The notes beneath the pieces were generated by a model, which saw nothing but the letters and a program-made list of their open reading frames with translations, did not search any database and was not told the origin of the DNA. Positions 7,882 through 18,036 of a stretch of 46,889 nt of DNA are shown here, one piece after another. The DNA comes from Nemertoderma westbladi (Eukaryota > Xenacoelomorpha > Nemertodermatida > Nemertodermatidae): contig JAUCBJ010002469.1 in the NCBI GenBank assembly GCA_032718475.1, forward strand, positions 1-46,889. The letters run 5' to 3'. Numbering within the stretch: the first letter of the stretch is position 1; each line of letters opens with the position of its first letter. The position numbers and the translations under genes were made by a program.

Positions 7882-10800
7882 TTGGACGAGAATAGATCGT
7901 GCGACACAGAAATATGGAGGGGGCCACTACCCCCAATGATATATCCAAGTCAGAGGAAAGCGGCAGACAGGACGAACAGACCGAACCCAATGGGAGAACC
8001 TATACAGCACCCATCAAACCCATTGGAAGCGCAAGCAATGGGGATGGCCACGTTAATCGATGCATTAAAGACCAGGATCGAGTTACCACCCGTGGAACCA
8101 TTCAAATTCGATGGAAGTAGGCCGGAAGAATACCTACAGTTTCGGAGTATGTATAGTAATGAAATATTAACAATAAATTTGACGCAGGCAGAGTGCCTAA
8201 AGTATCTACAAGTGTATACAGGAGGCCCAGCATACAACATCGTGAGGCAATACAGGGCATCGAGGGTGGCTTCACGACGGCATGGCGGGCGTTAGACAGG
8301 GAATACGGGCACCCGGCCAAGATCATCCGTCAATCCCTTAGAGGCATAACATTGGGTGGCCTACACGATAACCCCGTTAGCATAAAGACATTCGCTAACA
8401 AAGTCGAGAAGGCGTTAATCGTGCTAAAGACGCTGGACGCGCCATACAAACTCAACGCGTCTAACAACATCACTATGATAGTGCAGGCACTACCGATTTG
8501 GCTGTGCAATAAGTGGAGAAAAATCGCTTTCACCACTCGAGATAGGAAGGGTATGGAACCGGGTTTAGAAGAAATGTCGAGCTTCTTAAACTATGAAGCT
8601 GAACTTATAACGGACCCAGTCTATAGCGAGGATAGCCTGGGAAAGGGTTCAAAGACCAATTACCACAGGCCAAAACCAGAGCACAACGCGTCGAACGCAT
8701 TGCCAAAGCTCAGACTATCATTGCCGTATGCAGCAATGGAGGGGACTACCAGTCCACAAGTAGCCGGGGGTAAGACCACATCATGGAGTGGACAGGGGAA
8801 AAATAACAACACAAATAAACATAACCCCAACACGCCCAGTAGGCCAAACCCAAACGATAAGAATAGTAGGGACTTTGGTACAAATACGAGTGCGATATGC
8901 AACGCACTTTATAAGGATGGCTACAACCCAAAGAGCAAATGCAAACTACATACAAATGCACTTCATCAGACCATGAACTGCAGGTACTGGCAAGCGCTAC
9001 CCAGGGAAGATCAGGTAGAATACGCGAGAAGGAATGAAATCTGCTTGCGATATGTGATGAGTGGACATAGAGCCAGCCAATGCAAGGAAACACCAATTAA
9101 GTTCAGTCAAAGTAAAGCTCAGACAATGGCAACAAGCACCATAGTGGCGAGGAAGAGAGGAATGGTACTATTAGGGGTAGTACCAGTAAGGATAATCGGG
9201 GAACGCAATCGATCAGTAACCACACTGATGCTGGTCGATAGTGGTGCAGCCTTCACCTTAGTTGAGGATTGGGTGGCCGAAGAGATAGGATTGAGAACGA
9301 GGCCAAGTAGAATGGCGGTAACAACCATCTCCAGCAAAGATGAGGTTCTGGAGATGAGGACCGGACGGTGCGCGATAGCAGCAATAGCACCGGGATGCAA
9401 CTATGGGGCAACCATCGACCCCATCCAGGTGATAGAGTTGATAAATATCAACGCCAGGCGGCCAACCAACATCAAGGTCGAACAATACAGATTCCTGGAC
9501 AGTATCGATTTCTCAATCCCAGAGGTGGACGTTAGGAAGGTGTCCATCATAGTAGGAATAGATTGCCCAACGGCCCATGAGAGAATGCAAACGGTCTTCG
9601 GCGAAGACAGGCAGTGTGACCCGGTGGCAATATTAACACCATTCGGGTGGACGCTAAGCGGCCCAATCAGGAGTAAGATACCATTTAGGATGTCGGAGAC
9701 ATCAGGATGCATGTTTGCGGGAACTATGCAAGAAATGGGAGATGAGGGAGCAGAGGAGCATCTCAGGAGACTGCTCAGACAGGATTTTGAGGGATTAAAA
9801 GTGACCGGGGTCAGAACCTCGGTAGAAGATAAGCAGGCTTTACAAATTGTAAAGGAATCGATGACATGCGATGAGGGGCGGTATACCACAGGAGTGGTAT
9901 GGAAGCTACCGAAGCTAACGTTACCCGCCAATAAAGGGATGGTACTCACGAGGCTTTGTAAGTTGAAGCAGACGCTAAAACGGAGCCCCGAGAAGAATGA
10001 GTACATTCACAAGACAATCAGAAAGTATGTCAAGAAAGGATGGGCTGTGGAGTTACCGGTCAACAAACCAAACACGGACAGGACCTATTACATGCCACTC
10101 CACGTGGCTCTAGACCTGAAGAAAGGTAAACTGCGGATGGTAGTTGACGCATCGGCCAAGACCAACGGCAAATGCCTAAACGATTATCTGCTGGAGGGTC
10201 CCAACATCTACAACTCAGGGATCGAGGTCCTACTCAGATTCAGGAATGGTAAACACGCTTTCACCTGCGACATCGAAGGCATGTTCAACCAAGTCCGTGT
10301 AACGGAAGAGGATAGCGACAGTCAGCGCTTCCTATGGTACGATGGCGACAAGGAACCGTCGACCATACCGATGTATAAGATGATAGTACAGATTATGGGA
10401 GCCAAGTCGTCTTCGTTTACAACGACTGTGGCCGTAAGAGACACGGTAGAAGGGAAGGAAGATAAATTCAGCGCCAAAGCTGTCGATATGATTCGACGAA
10501 GTTTCTATGTAGACGACGGGATGGAGTCTGGAAATACGATTAAGGAACTACTGGACACAGGGCGCGAGGTTTGCGACATCCTAAAAGGATCCGGGTTCAA
10601 CCTAACCAAGTTCCAATCCAGCTCGCAAGAGTTCATGAAAGCCATAGAGGACAGGAGGCCAGAGTCGACCATGGATAATCCCACAACAGCCAAGGGACAG
10701 TACATGGCAAACAAGAGAGTGGAGTCCCAGCAGAAGGCACTAGGGATCGTGTGGAACTGAGAGACAGACAAGTTAAAATACCAGTTGAGTCAGGAGGGCG

Positions 10801-11683
10801 CAGGTATCCCCACAAAGAAGGGCTATGTGTCGTATATAGCGAGGATATACGATCCCCTAGGCCTAGCATCCCCATTATTAGTCACGGGGAAACAGATACT
10901 CAAGAGAGTATACAAATTAAAGGACGAATGGGACACAAAGGTCCCGGAAGAGATTAGCAAGCAATGGAGCAAGTGGACAGAGAGTTTAGAGCAGATGGGA
11001 ACATACAGCATGCCACGTGTAGATTTCCCGGATGGGGACATGATGAATCTGGATCTGCACATGTTCTCCGATGCGTCATTAGAAGCATACAGAGCGGCAC
11101 TCTACTTAGTACAACGAGAGGGGGTTCACAAGCCCAGACGCGCATTCAGCAAAGCGAAGTCGACGCCACCAAATTCAGCATCAGTTCCGAAACTCGAGTT
11201 GACAGCTGCGAGATTAGGAGTTAGGGCCACAGCCTACTTAGTGGACGCTATTCCCAACATAGTGGAAACACACTACTGGACGGATTCCATGGTAGTGCTC
11301 AGTTGGCTACATAACGAAAGGACGAGGTACCCTATATTCGTCACAAATAGGGTGGATGAAATAAGGGTGACCACAGAGTTAGAAAGGTGGCACTACTGCC
11401 CACCGGACGAGAACCCAGCGGACTCCATAAGAGAAGCAAGTGGAGGAACACGAATAGGGAGTTAAAAGAGGGTGATCTGGTGATCGTCACGGACGATACC
11501 ATCATCAACAACCAGTGGCGATTAGCGAGAGTTGTGGGCACTTACTCCGATGAGGACGGAAGAGTCCGATCGGTAGAAGTGCGGATAGGTGGCAAAATAG
11601 GAGCGAAAGATAAAAAGACCTACAGAAGGGCTGTAGGCAGGTGCTGCCTACTAGAGGGAGCACCTAAGATGAGTAGCGTTTAG
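7882..11683 (+). pseudogene. pol: BEL-1 pol: DUF1759, protease, RT, A17/RNase H, DUF5641 (integrase deleted)
   Basis: The polyprotein starts in one frame (7882-8295) and continues in another (8193-10760) after a 1-base loss near 8254, judged against BEL-2. Order: DUF1759 gag domain (EPFKFDGSRPEEYLQF, about 8095-8640); a degenerate knuckle CLRYVMSGHRASQC (9042-9083) whose second Cys is Tyr; aspartic protease with LVDSGAAFTLVE, catalytic Asp at 9237; RT with CDIEGMFNQV and catalytic YVDD at 10506-10517; then A17 and RNase H (LHMFSDAS, KLELTAARLG, YWTDSMVVLSWLHNE). An in-frame TGA at 10758 interrupts; BEL-2 has CAG there. At NPAD (about 11428) the sequence jumps to DUF5641 (RSKWRNTNRELKEGDLVIV), which ends at 11683. 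The integrase zinc and catalytic domains are gone, so the element could not integrate on its own. Confidence 0.93.
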
Positions 11684-11917
11684 TCGTCCAAGTTTTGGAC
11701 TGAGGGGGGTGAGATTGAGGGCGAGATGCCCTTCCCACACATAAAATATAAAAAAATAATAAATAAATAAAGAGAGAGAGAGAGTAAGTAGGCAGATGGA
11801 AGTTAGTTAGTTAAGTAGTTAGAAGGTACGTAGTACCGTTAGGAGTTAGTAGTTAGAAGGTATGTAGTACCATTAGGCAGATAGTAAGAGTTAGTAGTTA
11901 GAGGGTACATAGTACTG

Positions 11918-12205
11918 TTAGTTAGTTGGAGAGAGTTAGAGTTAGTAAGAGGGTACGTAGTACCGTTAGTTAGTTGGAGAGAGTTAGAGTTAGTAAGAGG
12001 GTATGTAGTACCGTTAGTTAGTTGGAGAGAGTTAGAGTTAGTAAGAGGGTACGTAGTACTGTTAGTTAGTTGGAGAGAGTTAGAGTTAGTAAGAGGGTAC
12101 GTAGTACCATTAGTTAGTTGGAGAGAGTTAGAGTTAGTAAGAGGGTACGTAGTACCGTTAGTTAGTTGGAGAGAGTAAGAGTTAGTAAAAGGGTATGTAG
12201 TATCG
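11918..12205 (+). repeat. 48-bp tandem repeat array
   Basis: Units start at 11918, 11966, 12014, 12062, 12110 and 12158, an exact 48-base period. Each unit contains GGTACGTAGTACC or a one-base variant, whose ends GGTAC and GTACC pair around a 3-base loop. Stops occur in every frame, so the array is non-coding. Confidence 0.9.
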
Positions 12206-12796
12206 GTTAGTTAGTTAGTGGATTTAGAGGTTAGTAAGAGGGTACATAGTATCGGTTAGTAAGAGTTAGTGGAGTTAGAAGTTAGAGGGTACATAGTACC
12301 GGTTAGTAGAAGTTAGTTAAAAGTTAGTAAGAAGAGGGTACATAGTACCGGTTAGTGAGAGTTAGTGGTAGAAGGGTATATATATAATGTAGATAATAGT
12401 TAGTAGTGAGCAGCGAGAGGAGGGCATATGAGTACAGCTGGATAAATCATGTAGGCCACGCGACACATACTGTTGTACTGCACAGGCCCACAGAGTGGGC
12501 CAGAATGTGGATTATGAAGTAGAGTAATACATCGGCGATAATAAGTAAGTAGTAACACAGTAGTACGATAGTAGCACAGTACGATTAAATTAAAATAAGA
12601 TAAGAATTAGAAAATTAGATAAATGATGGTAACAGTAGAAAGAAAATTCTGGAACATAATTAAAGTAACGGACAAAAATTGCAATTTAGGGTACAATTTA
12701 GCGCTTTTAGAAATTAAATAGGAAAAATTAGGCTATAACTCAAAATTAAGTAGGAAATAGGCCATTGTCGAACTGTACAGACCATCTTAAACTTAT

Positions 12797-12844
12797 CACT
12801 CATCTGTACTGTGCCTTGGCAAGGCACCACCTTACAGGTGAGTG
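12797..12844 (+). promoter_or_regulatory. Two-stem RNA structure before the second ORF
   Basis: Outer arms CACTCATCTGTA (12797-12808) and TACAGGTGAGTG (12833-12844) pair at 11 of 12 positions plus a T-G wobble. Inner arms TGCCTT and AAGGCA (12812-12826) close a 3-base loop. The ATG of the second ORF is 17 bases downstream. BEL-2 has the same two-stem plan at 42129-42180 with different bases. The 3' arm includes CAGGTGAGT, a strong splice-donor look-alike in BEL-1 but not conserved in BEL-2. Confidence 0.7.
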
Positions 12845-12860
12845 AGTGAGAGAGTTTGGA

Positions 12861-15428
12861 ATGGTGGGGAAACTGATCAGGAAGAGAAAGGCGGAGTCAG
12901 GAGGAAAGGAGATACTGGTGGATTTCACCAAGAGGCATCCGGAAGAGAAGACAAGGGGATACTATGAGCGGTTAGAGAGAGGTCATTAAGCGCAAGCGCT
13001 ACAAGACCATTTCAGGGAGGTGCACAAACAGTGGCTGGTCGGGACCTACGGGACGCCGTCGCTGGACAATGCAATCTTCGAGCATTTCCTCTACGTGATG
13101 AAATGAGATGAGGTGAAGTTCGGGATTCCGAAGTATGCGAGAGAGCCACCGAGGAAAAATTGGAAGAGGTTCGTAGAGTCCATCAGCAGAGAAGGATACA
13201 TGGTCCTAGACAATGAGGGGACCGTGGAAGACAAGGAGGGTTTGAGGAGAGGATTGGCGGGGTCGGCTAGAACCATACTCCTACATTTGGCTGCACCAAA
13301 TGGGGATATATTCCTATTCGTTCTAGGAACGTATGGAAAGAAGGACGGGCCAAAGTTGAACCGGTTGCCGAAGGCGGTGCAAACCCTAGTGAGAGAGAAG
13401 TCAACGACGAAAGTGGGATCGGCGATTCGCGACCACGCGGAGAGAATCATCGGTCCGGACACCCCCAACCTTCTGGATATGCAGACGGTCTATATGGCTA
13501 TGACAGCACTAGACGGGTTGGGACTAGTGGAGAACACAGGACATTGCGGGGCGGTAGCAATGGGCCAGCTAATGGGGCTCGTGTGTCACAAACCGATGGA
13601 TTGGAGCAAGTTCAGAGAGGAGTACGGAGCGGACTTGGAGAACTCGCTAAAGTGGGGAGTGAGGCCAGGGAGACAAGAGCTGTATCAATTCCGGAGAGGA
13701 GCGATAAAGGTATATCAGAATCGATATATCCTACAGGAGGACTGGATAATGATAGGTTTGCTTAACCTATTCATGACCGTGGTTATCGAGAGGGAACCAA
13801 CGGCATTCCTATTATCAGGATCACCCCTAAGATACAAAAAAGCCTTTAAGATGGCTTTCAAGGGTCTGGTAGACCACCCGGGGATGAAGGGCGAGTCGGT
13901 GTACTACAACAGCCGAAATCTGGTAGACGGGGAGGTAGATACGCCGTATCAGAGGTGGGAGCAGCTAGAGGCGGATAGACGAGAGGCAAAGCGATTGGAA
14001 GAAATCGCTAAAAAGGAGAGGAGGGAAGCAGAGGAAAGGGAGGAGGAAGCTAGGGCACAGAGCTATGGCTTTGAGGAACAGGCGGCCTTAGACAAACTAT
14101 GTTGGACATCGTCAGGGAGTTTGGGGGAGTCTCTAGGGCGAGAATTAGGATGGACGGTGGGATCACCGAAACAGTCGAAGTCGGGATTGCAGGCGACGCC
14201 CATACCAGCGGGCGCCGAGGGAAACCAGCCACTAAGGAGGCTAGGGGAGCTGGAAGGATGGAAAGTTACAGGCGAGAGCCAAGGCGGGAAGGGACACAGT
14301 GGGTCCACTGGGATACTGGGGTTGGAGCCACTGCCAGAGGAGGATGAGGACGATGACGAGTTCGGAGAGATGCTGCCCATCGGGAGGATCGGCCACTCGG
14401 ACACGGACTGGGTTGGCGGGAGGGTGGTGACGGCCAGTGGGGCGAGGGCCTTCTGGGATAAACCTGGCAAGCAGGCCTGGGTGCATGAGGAGCCGGCGAT
14501 GGATTTCGCGGGGAGCGCTATCAGGTTGGGCGAGCAACCGGGGACGGCACCACGGGAAGTATTCGGAGAGACAATGCCCGGGAGGGGCAAGGAGATCGAT
14601 GTAGACAGGGACGCTAACGTCCGGAAGTTTGCTTACCAGCGACTCCACAGACCACGGAGATCGCTTGGGACGAAAGACGGCGTGGGGCGGGAGACATTGG
14701 TGCTCGGCTGTGACTACTGTGGGAGACAGACCCACCAGGAAAGGAGATGTTTGTACCGGTTTCAGAAAGGGACTAGTTGTCTCTACTGCCGCGAGTCGAG
14801 CCACAGGAGGGGGGCGTGTCCACGGTTGCACAACCGGTGTTCGAAGTGCAACTTTTGGGGACACTACGGATGCCAGTGCGACTGGATGGACGACAAAGAG
14901 AAGTTTAGGATCTTTGAGGAGTGGGCCGACATCTGGGCCATGACTCGGCAACGCATGAAGGCCCAGGAGTTCCAGTGGGGCTTCTTTAACATCAACCAGG
15001 AGGCCCACATGGAGATTATCAAACGGAGGCTTCCATTTACCTACCAGGAAGTGGCGACGGCAGCGTCGTATGCCGGAGTGATAAATACGCAGAGGTATTT
15101 GGACAGGTGGATGCCACAGAACAGAGGAGAGTTCAGGGATTTCTTGGCGGAGCATGTGCCGCGGGCGATGAAAGTGATCCTATGGGACGCCACCAGGGGG
15201 AGACAACAGGGCTATTCGGAGGGGACACCCACGAAGCGATACCGGGAGCTAATAACACCGGCGCCCAAGGAGTCGACGACCGGGATTAGTAAAGAGGTGA
15301 TGGCGAGGGTCAGGAGCCTAAAGGGCGATAAGACCAAAGGAGCGGCAGCAACCAGGAAACGACCGAGGGAGGAGGACGACAGAGGGAAAGAGTTGAGGTG
15401 GTTCCCGAAGTCAGGTGGAACGAACTAA
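12861..15428 (+). CDS. BEL-1 second ORF: gag-like protein with three CCHC zinc knuckles
   Basis: An 855-codon frame starts at ATG 12861. It has in-frame stops at 12987 (TAA) and 13104 (TGA) and then an unbroken 771-residue run to 15428. The start is chosen because BEL-2 keeps MAERLVRKRKAER at the same place (here MVGKLIRKRKAES). Residues 1-15 are basic. About 85-330 form a mostly helical, unrecognised domain (GHCGAVAMGQLMGLVCH; KWGVRPGRQELYQF). About 364-400 are a charged coiled coil. An acidic patch (EEDEDDDEFGE) follows. Three perfect CX2CX4HX4C knuckles lie at residues 617-630 (CDYCGRQTHQERRC), 640-653 (CLYCRESSHRRGAC) and 660-673 (CSKCNFWGHYGCQC). The tail is basic. Knuckles of this kind bind nucleic acid in retroviral nucleocapsid. 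I see no signal peptide or anchor, so it is not an envelope protein. Its length without frameshifts contrasts with the battered gag. Confidence 0.8.
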
Positions 15429-16088
15429 GACATCCATGTGATATGCCTGGAAGGCACCACGTGATACGTGCGAACTCCTAAGTACGAATTCAAGTAATTT
15501 AAATAATTGAAAAGTGCAATTAGTATGTACGTACATAGTAATCATTATTAGTTTAGCAAGTAAATACAATCAAAGTAAGTACTATAGTCATACAACCTTT
15601 TCTCAATTAGCTACTGGGACTGGGGACCAATAGACTATAATACTATCGCGGACAAGGCACTGGACGACATCACACTTCTTGAGTGCGACGGCACAGGAGG
15701 GGGGTGAAACAGGTCGGGAGTGAGTGGGTGAGATAGGGGTTGAGTTGTAGTGCGGAGAGAGTGCGGGTGCAATTCAAGTGTGGGGGGGGGGGGCGAATAA
15801 GAGGCTGAGTGAGGGACAGGGAAGTCCGAGAGTTAGAGCGGAAGTGAGGAGAAGTAGAGGAGAGTCAGGGTGAGAACAGAGTGGAGTTGGAGTGGCAAAA
15901 GTGTTGGGAAAAAAAAAGTCGTGTGAGAGGAGCGCACGATCGGCTCGACACGGGATGCCAGGTAAACAGGGTAGCGATATCATACCCATAGGGGGCGGTC
16001 TGGAAAGCCGGCTCCGAGTAAAATAGATCCACCCCACACTCGATGGTAGATCGAGATCCAGCGGAATTGTAGCGCACTAGAGGTGGAT
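15429..16088 (+). other. BEL-1 3' untranslated region
   Basis: No open frame of protein-like composition. The phrase TAGCTACTGGGACTGGGGAC (about 15609-15628) recurs in BEL-2 at about 42463-42480, which marks this as element sequence. A 12-G run sits at about 15781-15792. Confidence 0.7.
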
Positions 16089-16113
16089 GCTATCTTCTCA
16101 CCGGGAAGATAGC
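16089..16113 (+). promoter_or_regulatory. Hairpin directly upstream of the polypurine tract
   Basis: Perfect 9-bp arms GCTATCTTC (16089-16097) and GAAGATAGC (16105-16113) enclose TCACCGG. BEL-2 has the same hairpin with 8-bp arms at 42966-42990. Only two bases separate it from the G-rich tract. Confidence 0.8.
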
Positions 16114-16115
16114 AT

Positions 16116-16123
16116 GGGGGGAG
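16116..16123 (+). promoter_or_regulatory. BEL-1 polypurine tract
   Basis: GGGGGGAG immediately precedes the TG of the 3' LTR, the position where plus-strand DNA synthesis is primed in LTR retroelements. BEL-2 has GGGGGGGAG at 42993-43001. Confidence 0.85.
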
Positions 16124-16703
16124 TGTTAGCGTATTCAATTCCGCTAACCAGGCCCACACAAAGTTGGTTTTAAGCAATATTGGGAGCACGAGGTTGATTA
16201 CCAATCAACCTCGTGTCACCCCAATAAGCGGGGACAACAGGCCCCAAGGGAACACACACAGCAGGGGTCAGAGGTTACACCTCCGGGAGGGAGAGAGAGA
16301 CAGCAGCGGGGGGGAAGCACTCCCAGGGAGATGGGAGGGTGAGAACTGAGTTATTCGCCAATGGGGGTAAGGCATCCGCTGAGTAATGTAACACGGCCAA
16401 TCAGTGCAATATATTACCGGTTCTTGTGCCAATTTCATTCACTTAGTCAGTCAGTTTTAGTTAGGGTAGAACGGGAACTCTTATTACCGTTCACTGCCGT
16501 CATCCATAATTCAGCTTTACCGGTACAATTATATTCTACAATCGTGCTTATACTTCACTTGTTAATTCTACATTTTATATATATCATCTTACAACAAAGT
16601 CGGAATAATTATCAACAATCTAGAACTCTTTTCATACACATACGGCGGGGAACGCGTAAGTCTGATAACCGGATAAACTGGGATCCTTGGTGGATCCCGT
16701 ACA
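16124..16703 (+). repeat. BEL-1 3' LTR
   Basis: Aligns end to end with 4109-4686. The main hairpin is longer here (CACGAGGTTGAT 16187-16198, ATCAACCTCGTG 16204-16215, perfect 12 bp). The end reads CCCGTACA where the other LTRs read CCCGTCACA, a one-base loss or a disturbed junction. TATA-like TTTTATATATATC is kept near 16571. Confidence 0.92.
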
Positions 16704-17386
16704 CCAAATATTACCTACATACAAGCTAGTTTTTGATAATTTATTTTTCGAAATGTTCCAGAACATGTTAGCTAATTATTTTGAAAAAATTAACGTTCTA
16801 GAATAAATAATTTATTAATGGTGTAGTACAAATATTATATTAATTTTCTAGAACAAATATTATATTAATGTTCTAGACCTAATATTATATTAATGTACTT
16901 GAAAAAATATTTTTTGTACATTTTTAGACAGAAGACTGGTTTGTATTTAAAAAGCATCGATTTGGTTCTAAAACGTGTCAAAAATCAAAAATAATTTTCA
17001 AATTTTTCCATTTTCAAAATTAATTTAATTACGGTTGTTTTATAACTTCTGGATCTCGTCTTTATAGTAGTAAATTATTTTCATGTTTGTTTGTTGCCTG
17101 GAACTCTAGCCGGCATTGGTACACCGTGGTACTAATAGTTTGATCTATTATTTTCATATCAAAAAGGCTTTTATCATAAGGTTTTTTTTCTATAACAAAT
17201 AAATGACGTACTGACAGTAGGTTGGTAGCTGATAATTTTGATTTTGTGTCATAGCTATGTAGTCCTATTTTTAGCTAGAGAAAAATATTTATTTTAGATA
17301 GTTTTTTTTATAATTTTTTCTTGCGAAAATGGGCACCGGTATAATCATGAGTTTATGGCACTGTTTCGATAGGCACGACTACATTC
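16704..17386. other. AT-rich stretch with short TTCTAGAA-type repeats
   Basis: No gene seen. The phrase AACAAATATTATATTAAT or a close variant occurs three times at about 16835-16905, each next to TTCTAGA. A segment near 17220-17258 (AATTTTGATTTTGTGT) resembles one in the repeat at 45887-46395. Confidence 0.5.
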
Positions 17387-18036
17387 TGTGTACCCATGAC
17401 CATATTTTTTTTACTTAAGCTAGTTTTTGCTACTTTTTTTTAAAACTATTCTATTTCATGTTAGCTATTGTTAGGTAAAAAAATATGTTCTATTGATTTT
17501 GTAGATATTGATTTTCCAAGTTTAGCTATCATTAAAACAAATTAAAAATTTCAGAAATTATTTGTAATGGGTAATAAATTGTTTAATTATCTTTCTATAA
17601 ACATTAATAGCTACTAATTTTCAGGCTAGCTAGTGATTTTGCAAGTTTATTATTTACTATTATTAAAAAAAACAATTTATTACTCATAACAAATAATTCT
17701 AGAAAAATTATTATTTTTTAAATGATAGCTAAACTTGCAAAATCACTACTGTAGCTAGCCTGAAAAGAAATAGTAGCTACTAACGTTTACAGATAAATAA
17801 ACAATTTATTACAAACATAACTTTAAAATTAACAATCAAACATAAAATTCTAACAAATAGTTTCTATTAAATTTATTTTTTTTAATTGTTCTAGAACAAA
17901 AAATATTTGTTCTAGAACATTTTTTTTTTATAAAACTATAGCTAATATGACATAGAACATTAAAAAAAGAAAAACTAGCAAAAACTAGCTACTACAAAAA
18001 AATATGATTCGATATATGGTTCGATATGGGTCACCC
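17387..18036. repeat. AT-rich foldback element
   Basis: The two halves are inverted copies around a centre near 17680. Matching pairs include AAGTTTAGCTATCATT (near 17519) with AATGATAGCTAAACTT (near 17719), TTTCAGGCTAGCTAG (near 17621) with TAGCTAGCCTGAAAA (near 17752), and AGCTAGTTTTTGCTA (near 17419) with TAGCAAAAACTAGCT (near 17976). The outer ends TACCCATGACCATA and TATGGTTCGATATGGGTCACCC are loosely complementary. Non-coding. Boundaries are approximate. Confidence 0.7.

Larger units (their letters stand above)
11684..12860 (+). other. Spacer between pol and the second ORF
   Basis: About 1.2 kb with no open frame: TAG and TAA are very frequent because the sequence is built from GTTAGTTAG-type words. 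It holds a tandem array (see 11918-12205, with looser copies from about 11800 to 12380) and a two-stem structure just before the second ORF. BEL-2 keeps a spacer of similar style at 41441-42193. It is the natural place for a splice site, internal promoter or internal ribosome entry for the second ORF, but none is proven. Confidence 0.7.
4109..16703 (+). mobile_element. BEL-1: BEL/Pao-type LTR retrotransposon with an extra ORF
   Basis: The element is 12.6 kb, bounded by LTRs of 578 and 580 bp that start TGTTAGCG and end in CA. By eye the LTRs differ at about 28 positions (near 5%), so the insertion is not recent. The order inside is: leader, gag in several frames, DUF1759, aspartic protease, RT, A17/RNase H, missing integrase, DUF5641, a 1.2-kb spacer, a second ORF, a hairpin, a polypurine tract. 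Protease before RT, the A17 domain and DUF1759/DUF5641 identify BEL/Pao rather than Gypsy or Copia. No matching target duplication is present: CTCCG lies upstream, while CCAAA follows the 3' LTR. BEL-2 at 33640-43591 is a relative. Confidence 0.93.

Noticed and set aside
8660-9096. Minus-strand open frames opposite pol and gag
   Set aside because: They are shadows of the plus-strand coding sequence: the plus-strand frames show recognisable domains and the minus frames show none.
11918-12205. CRISPR-like or coding repeat
   Set aside because: The units are contiguous without spacers and contain stops in every frame.
12835-12843. Functional splice donor CAGGTGAGT
   Set aside because: BEL-2 has GGGTGAGTG there and no partner acceptor could be supported, so it is mentioned only as a possibility.
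12861-15428. Second ORF as a retroviral-type envelope gene
   Set aside because: No signal peptide, no clear transmembrane anchor (only a short hydrophobic patch IMIGLLNLFMTVVI) and no Cys pattern of a glycoprotein; the knuckles point to nucleic-acid binding.
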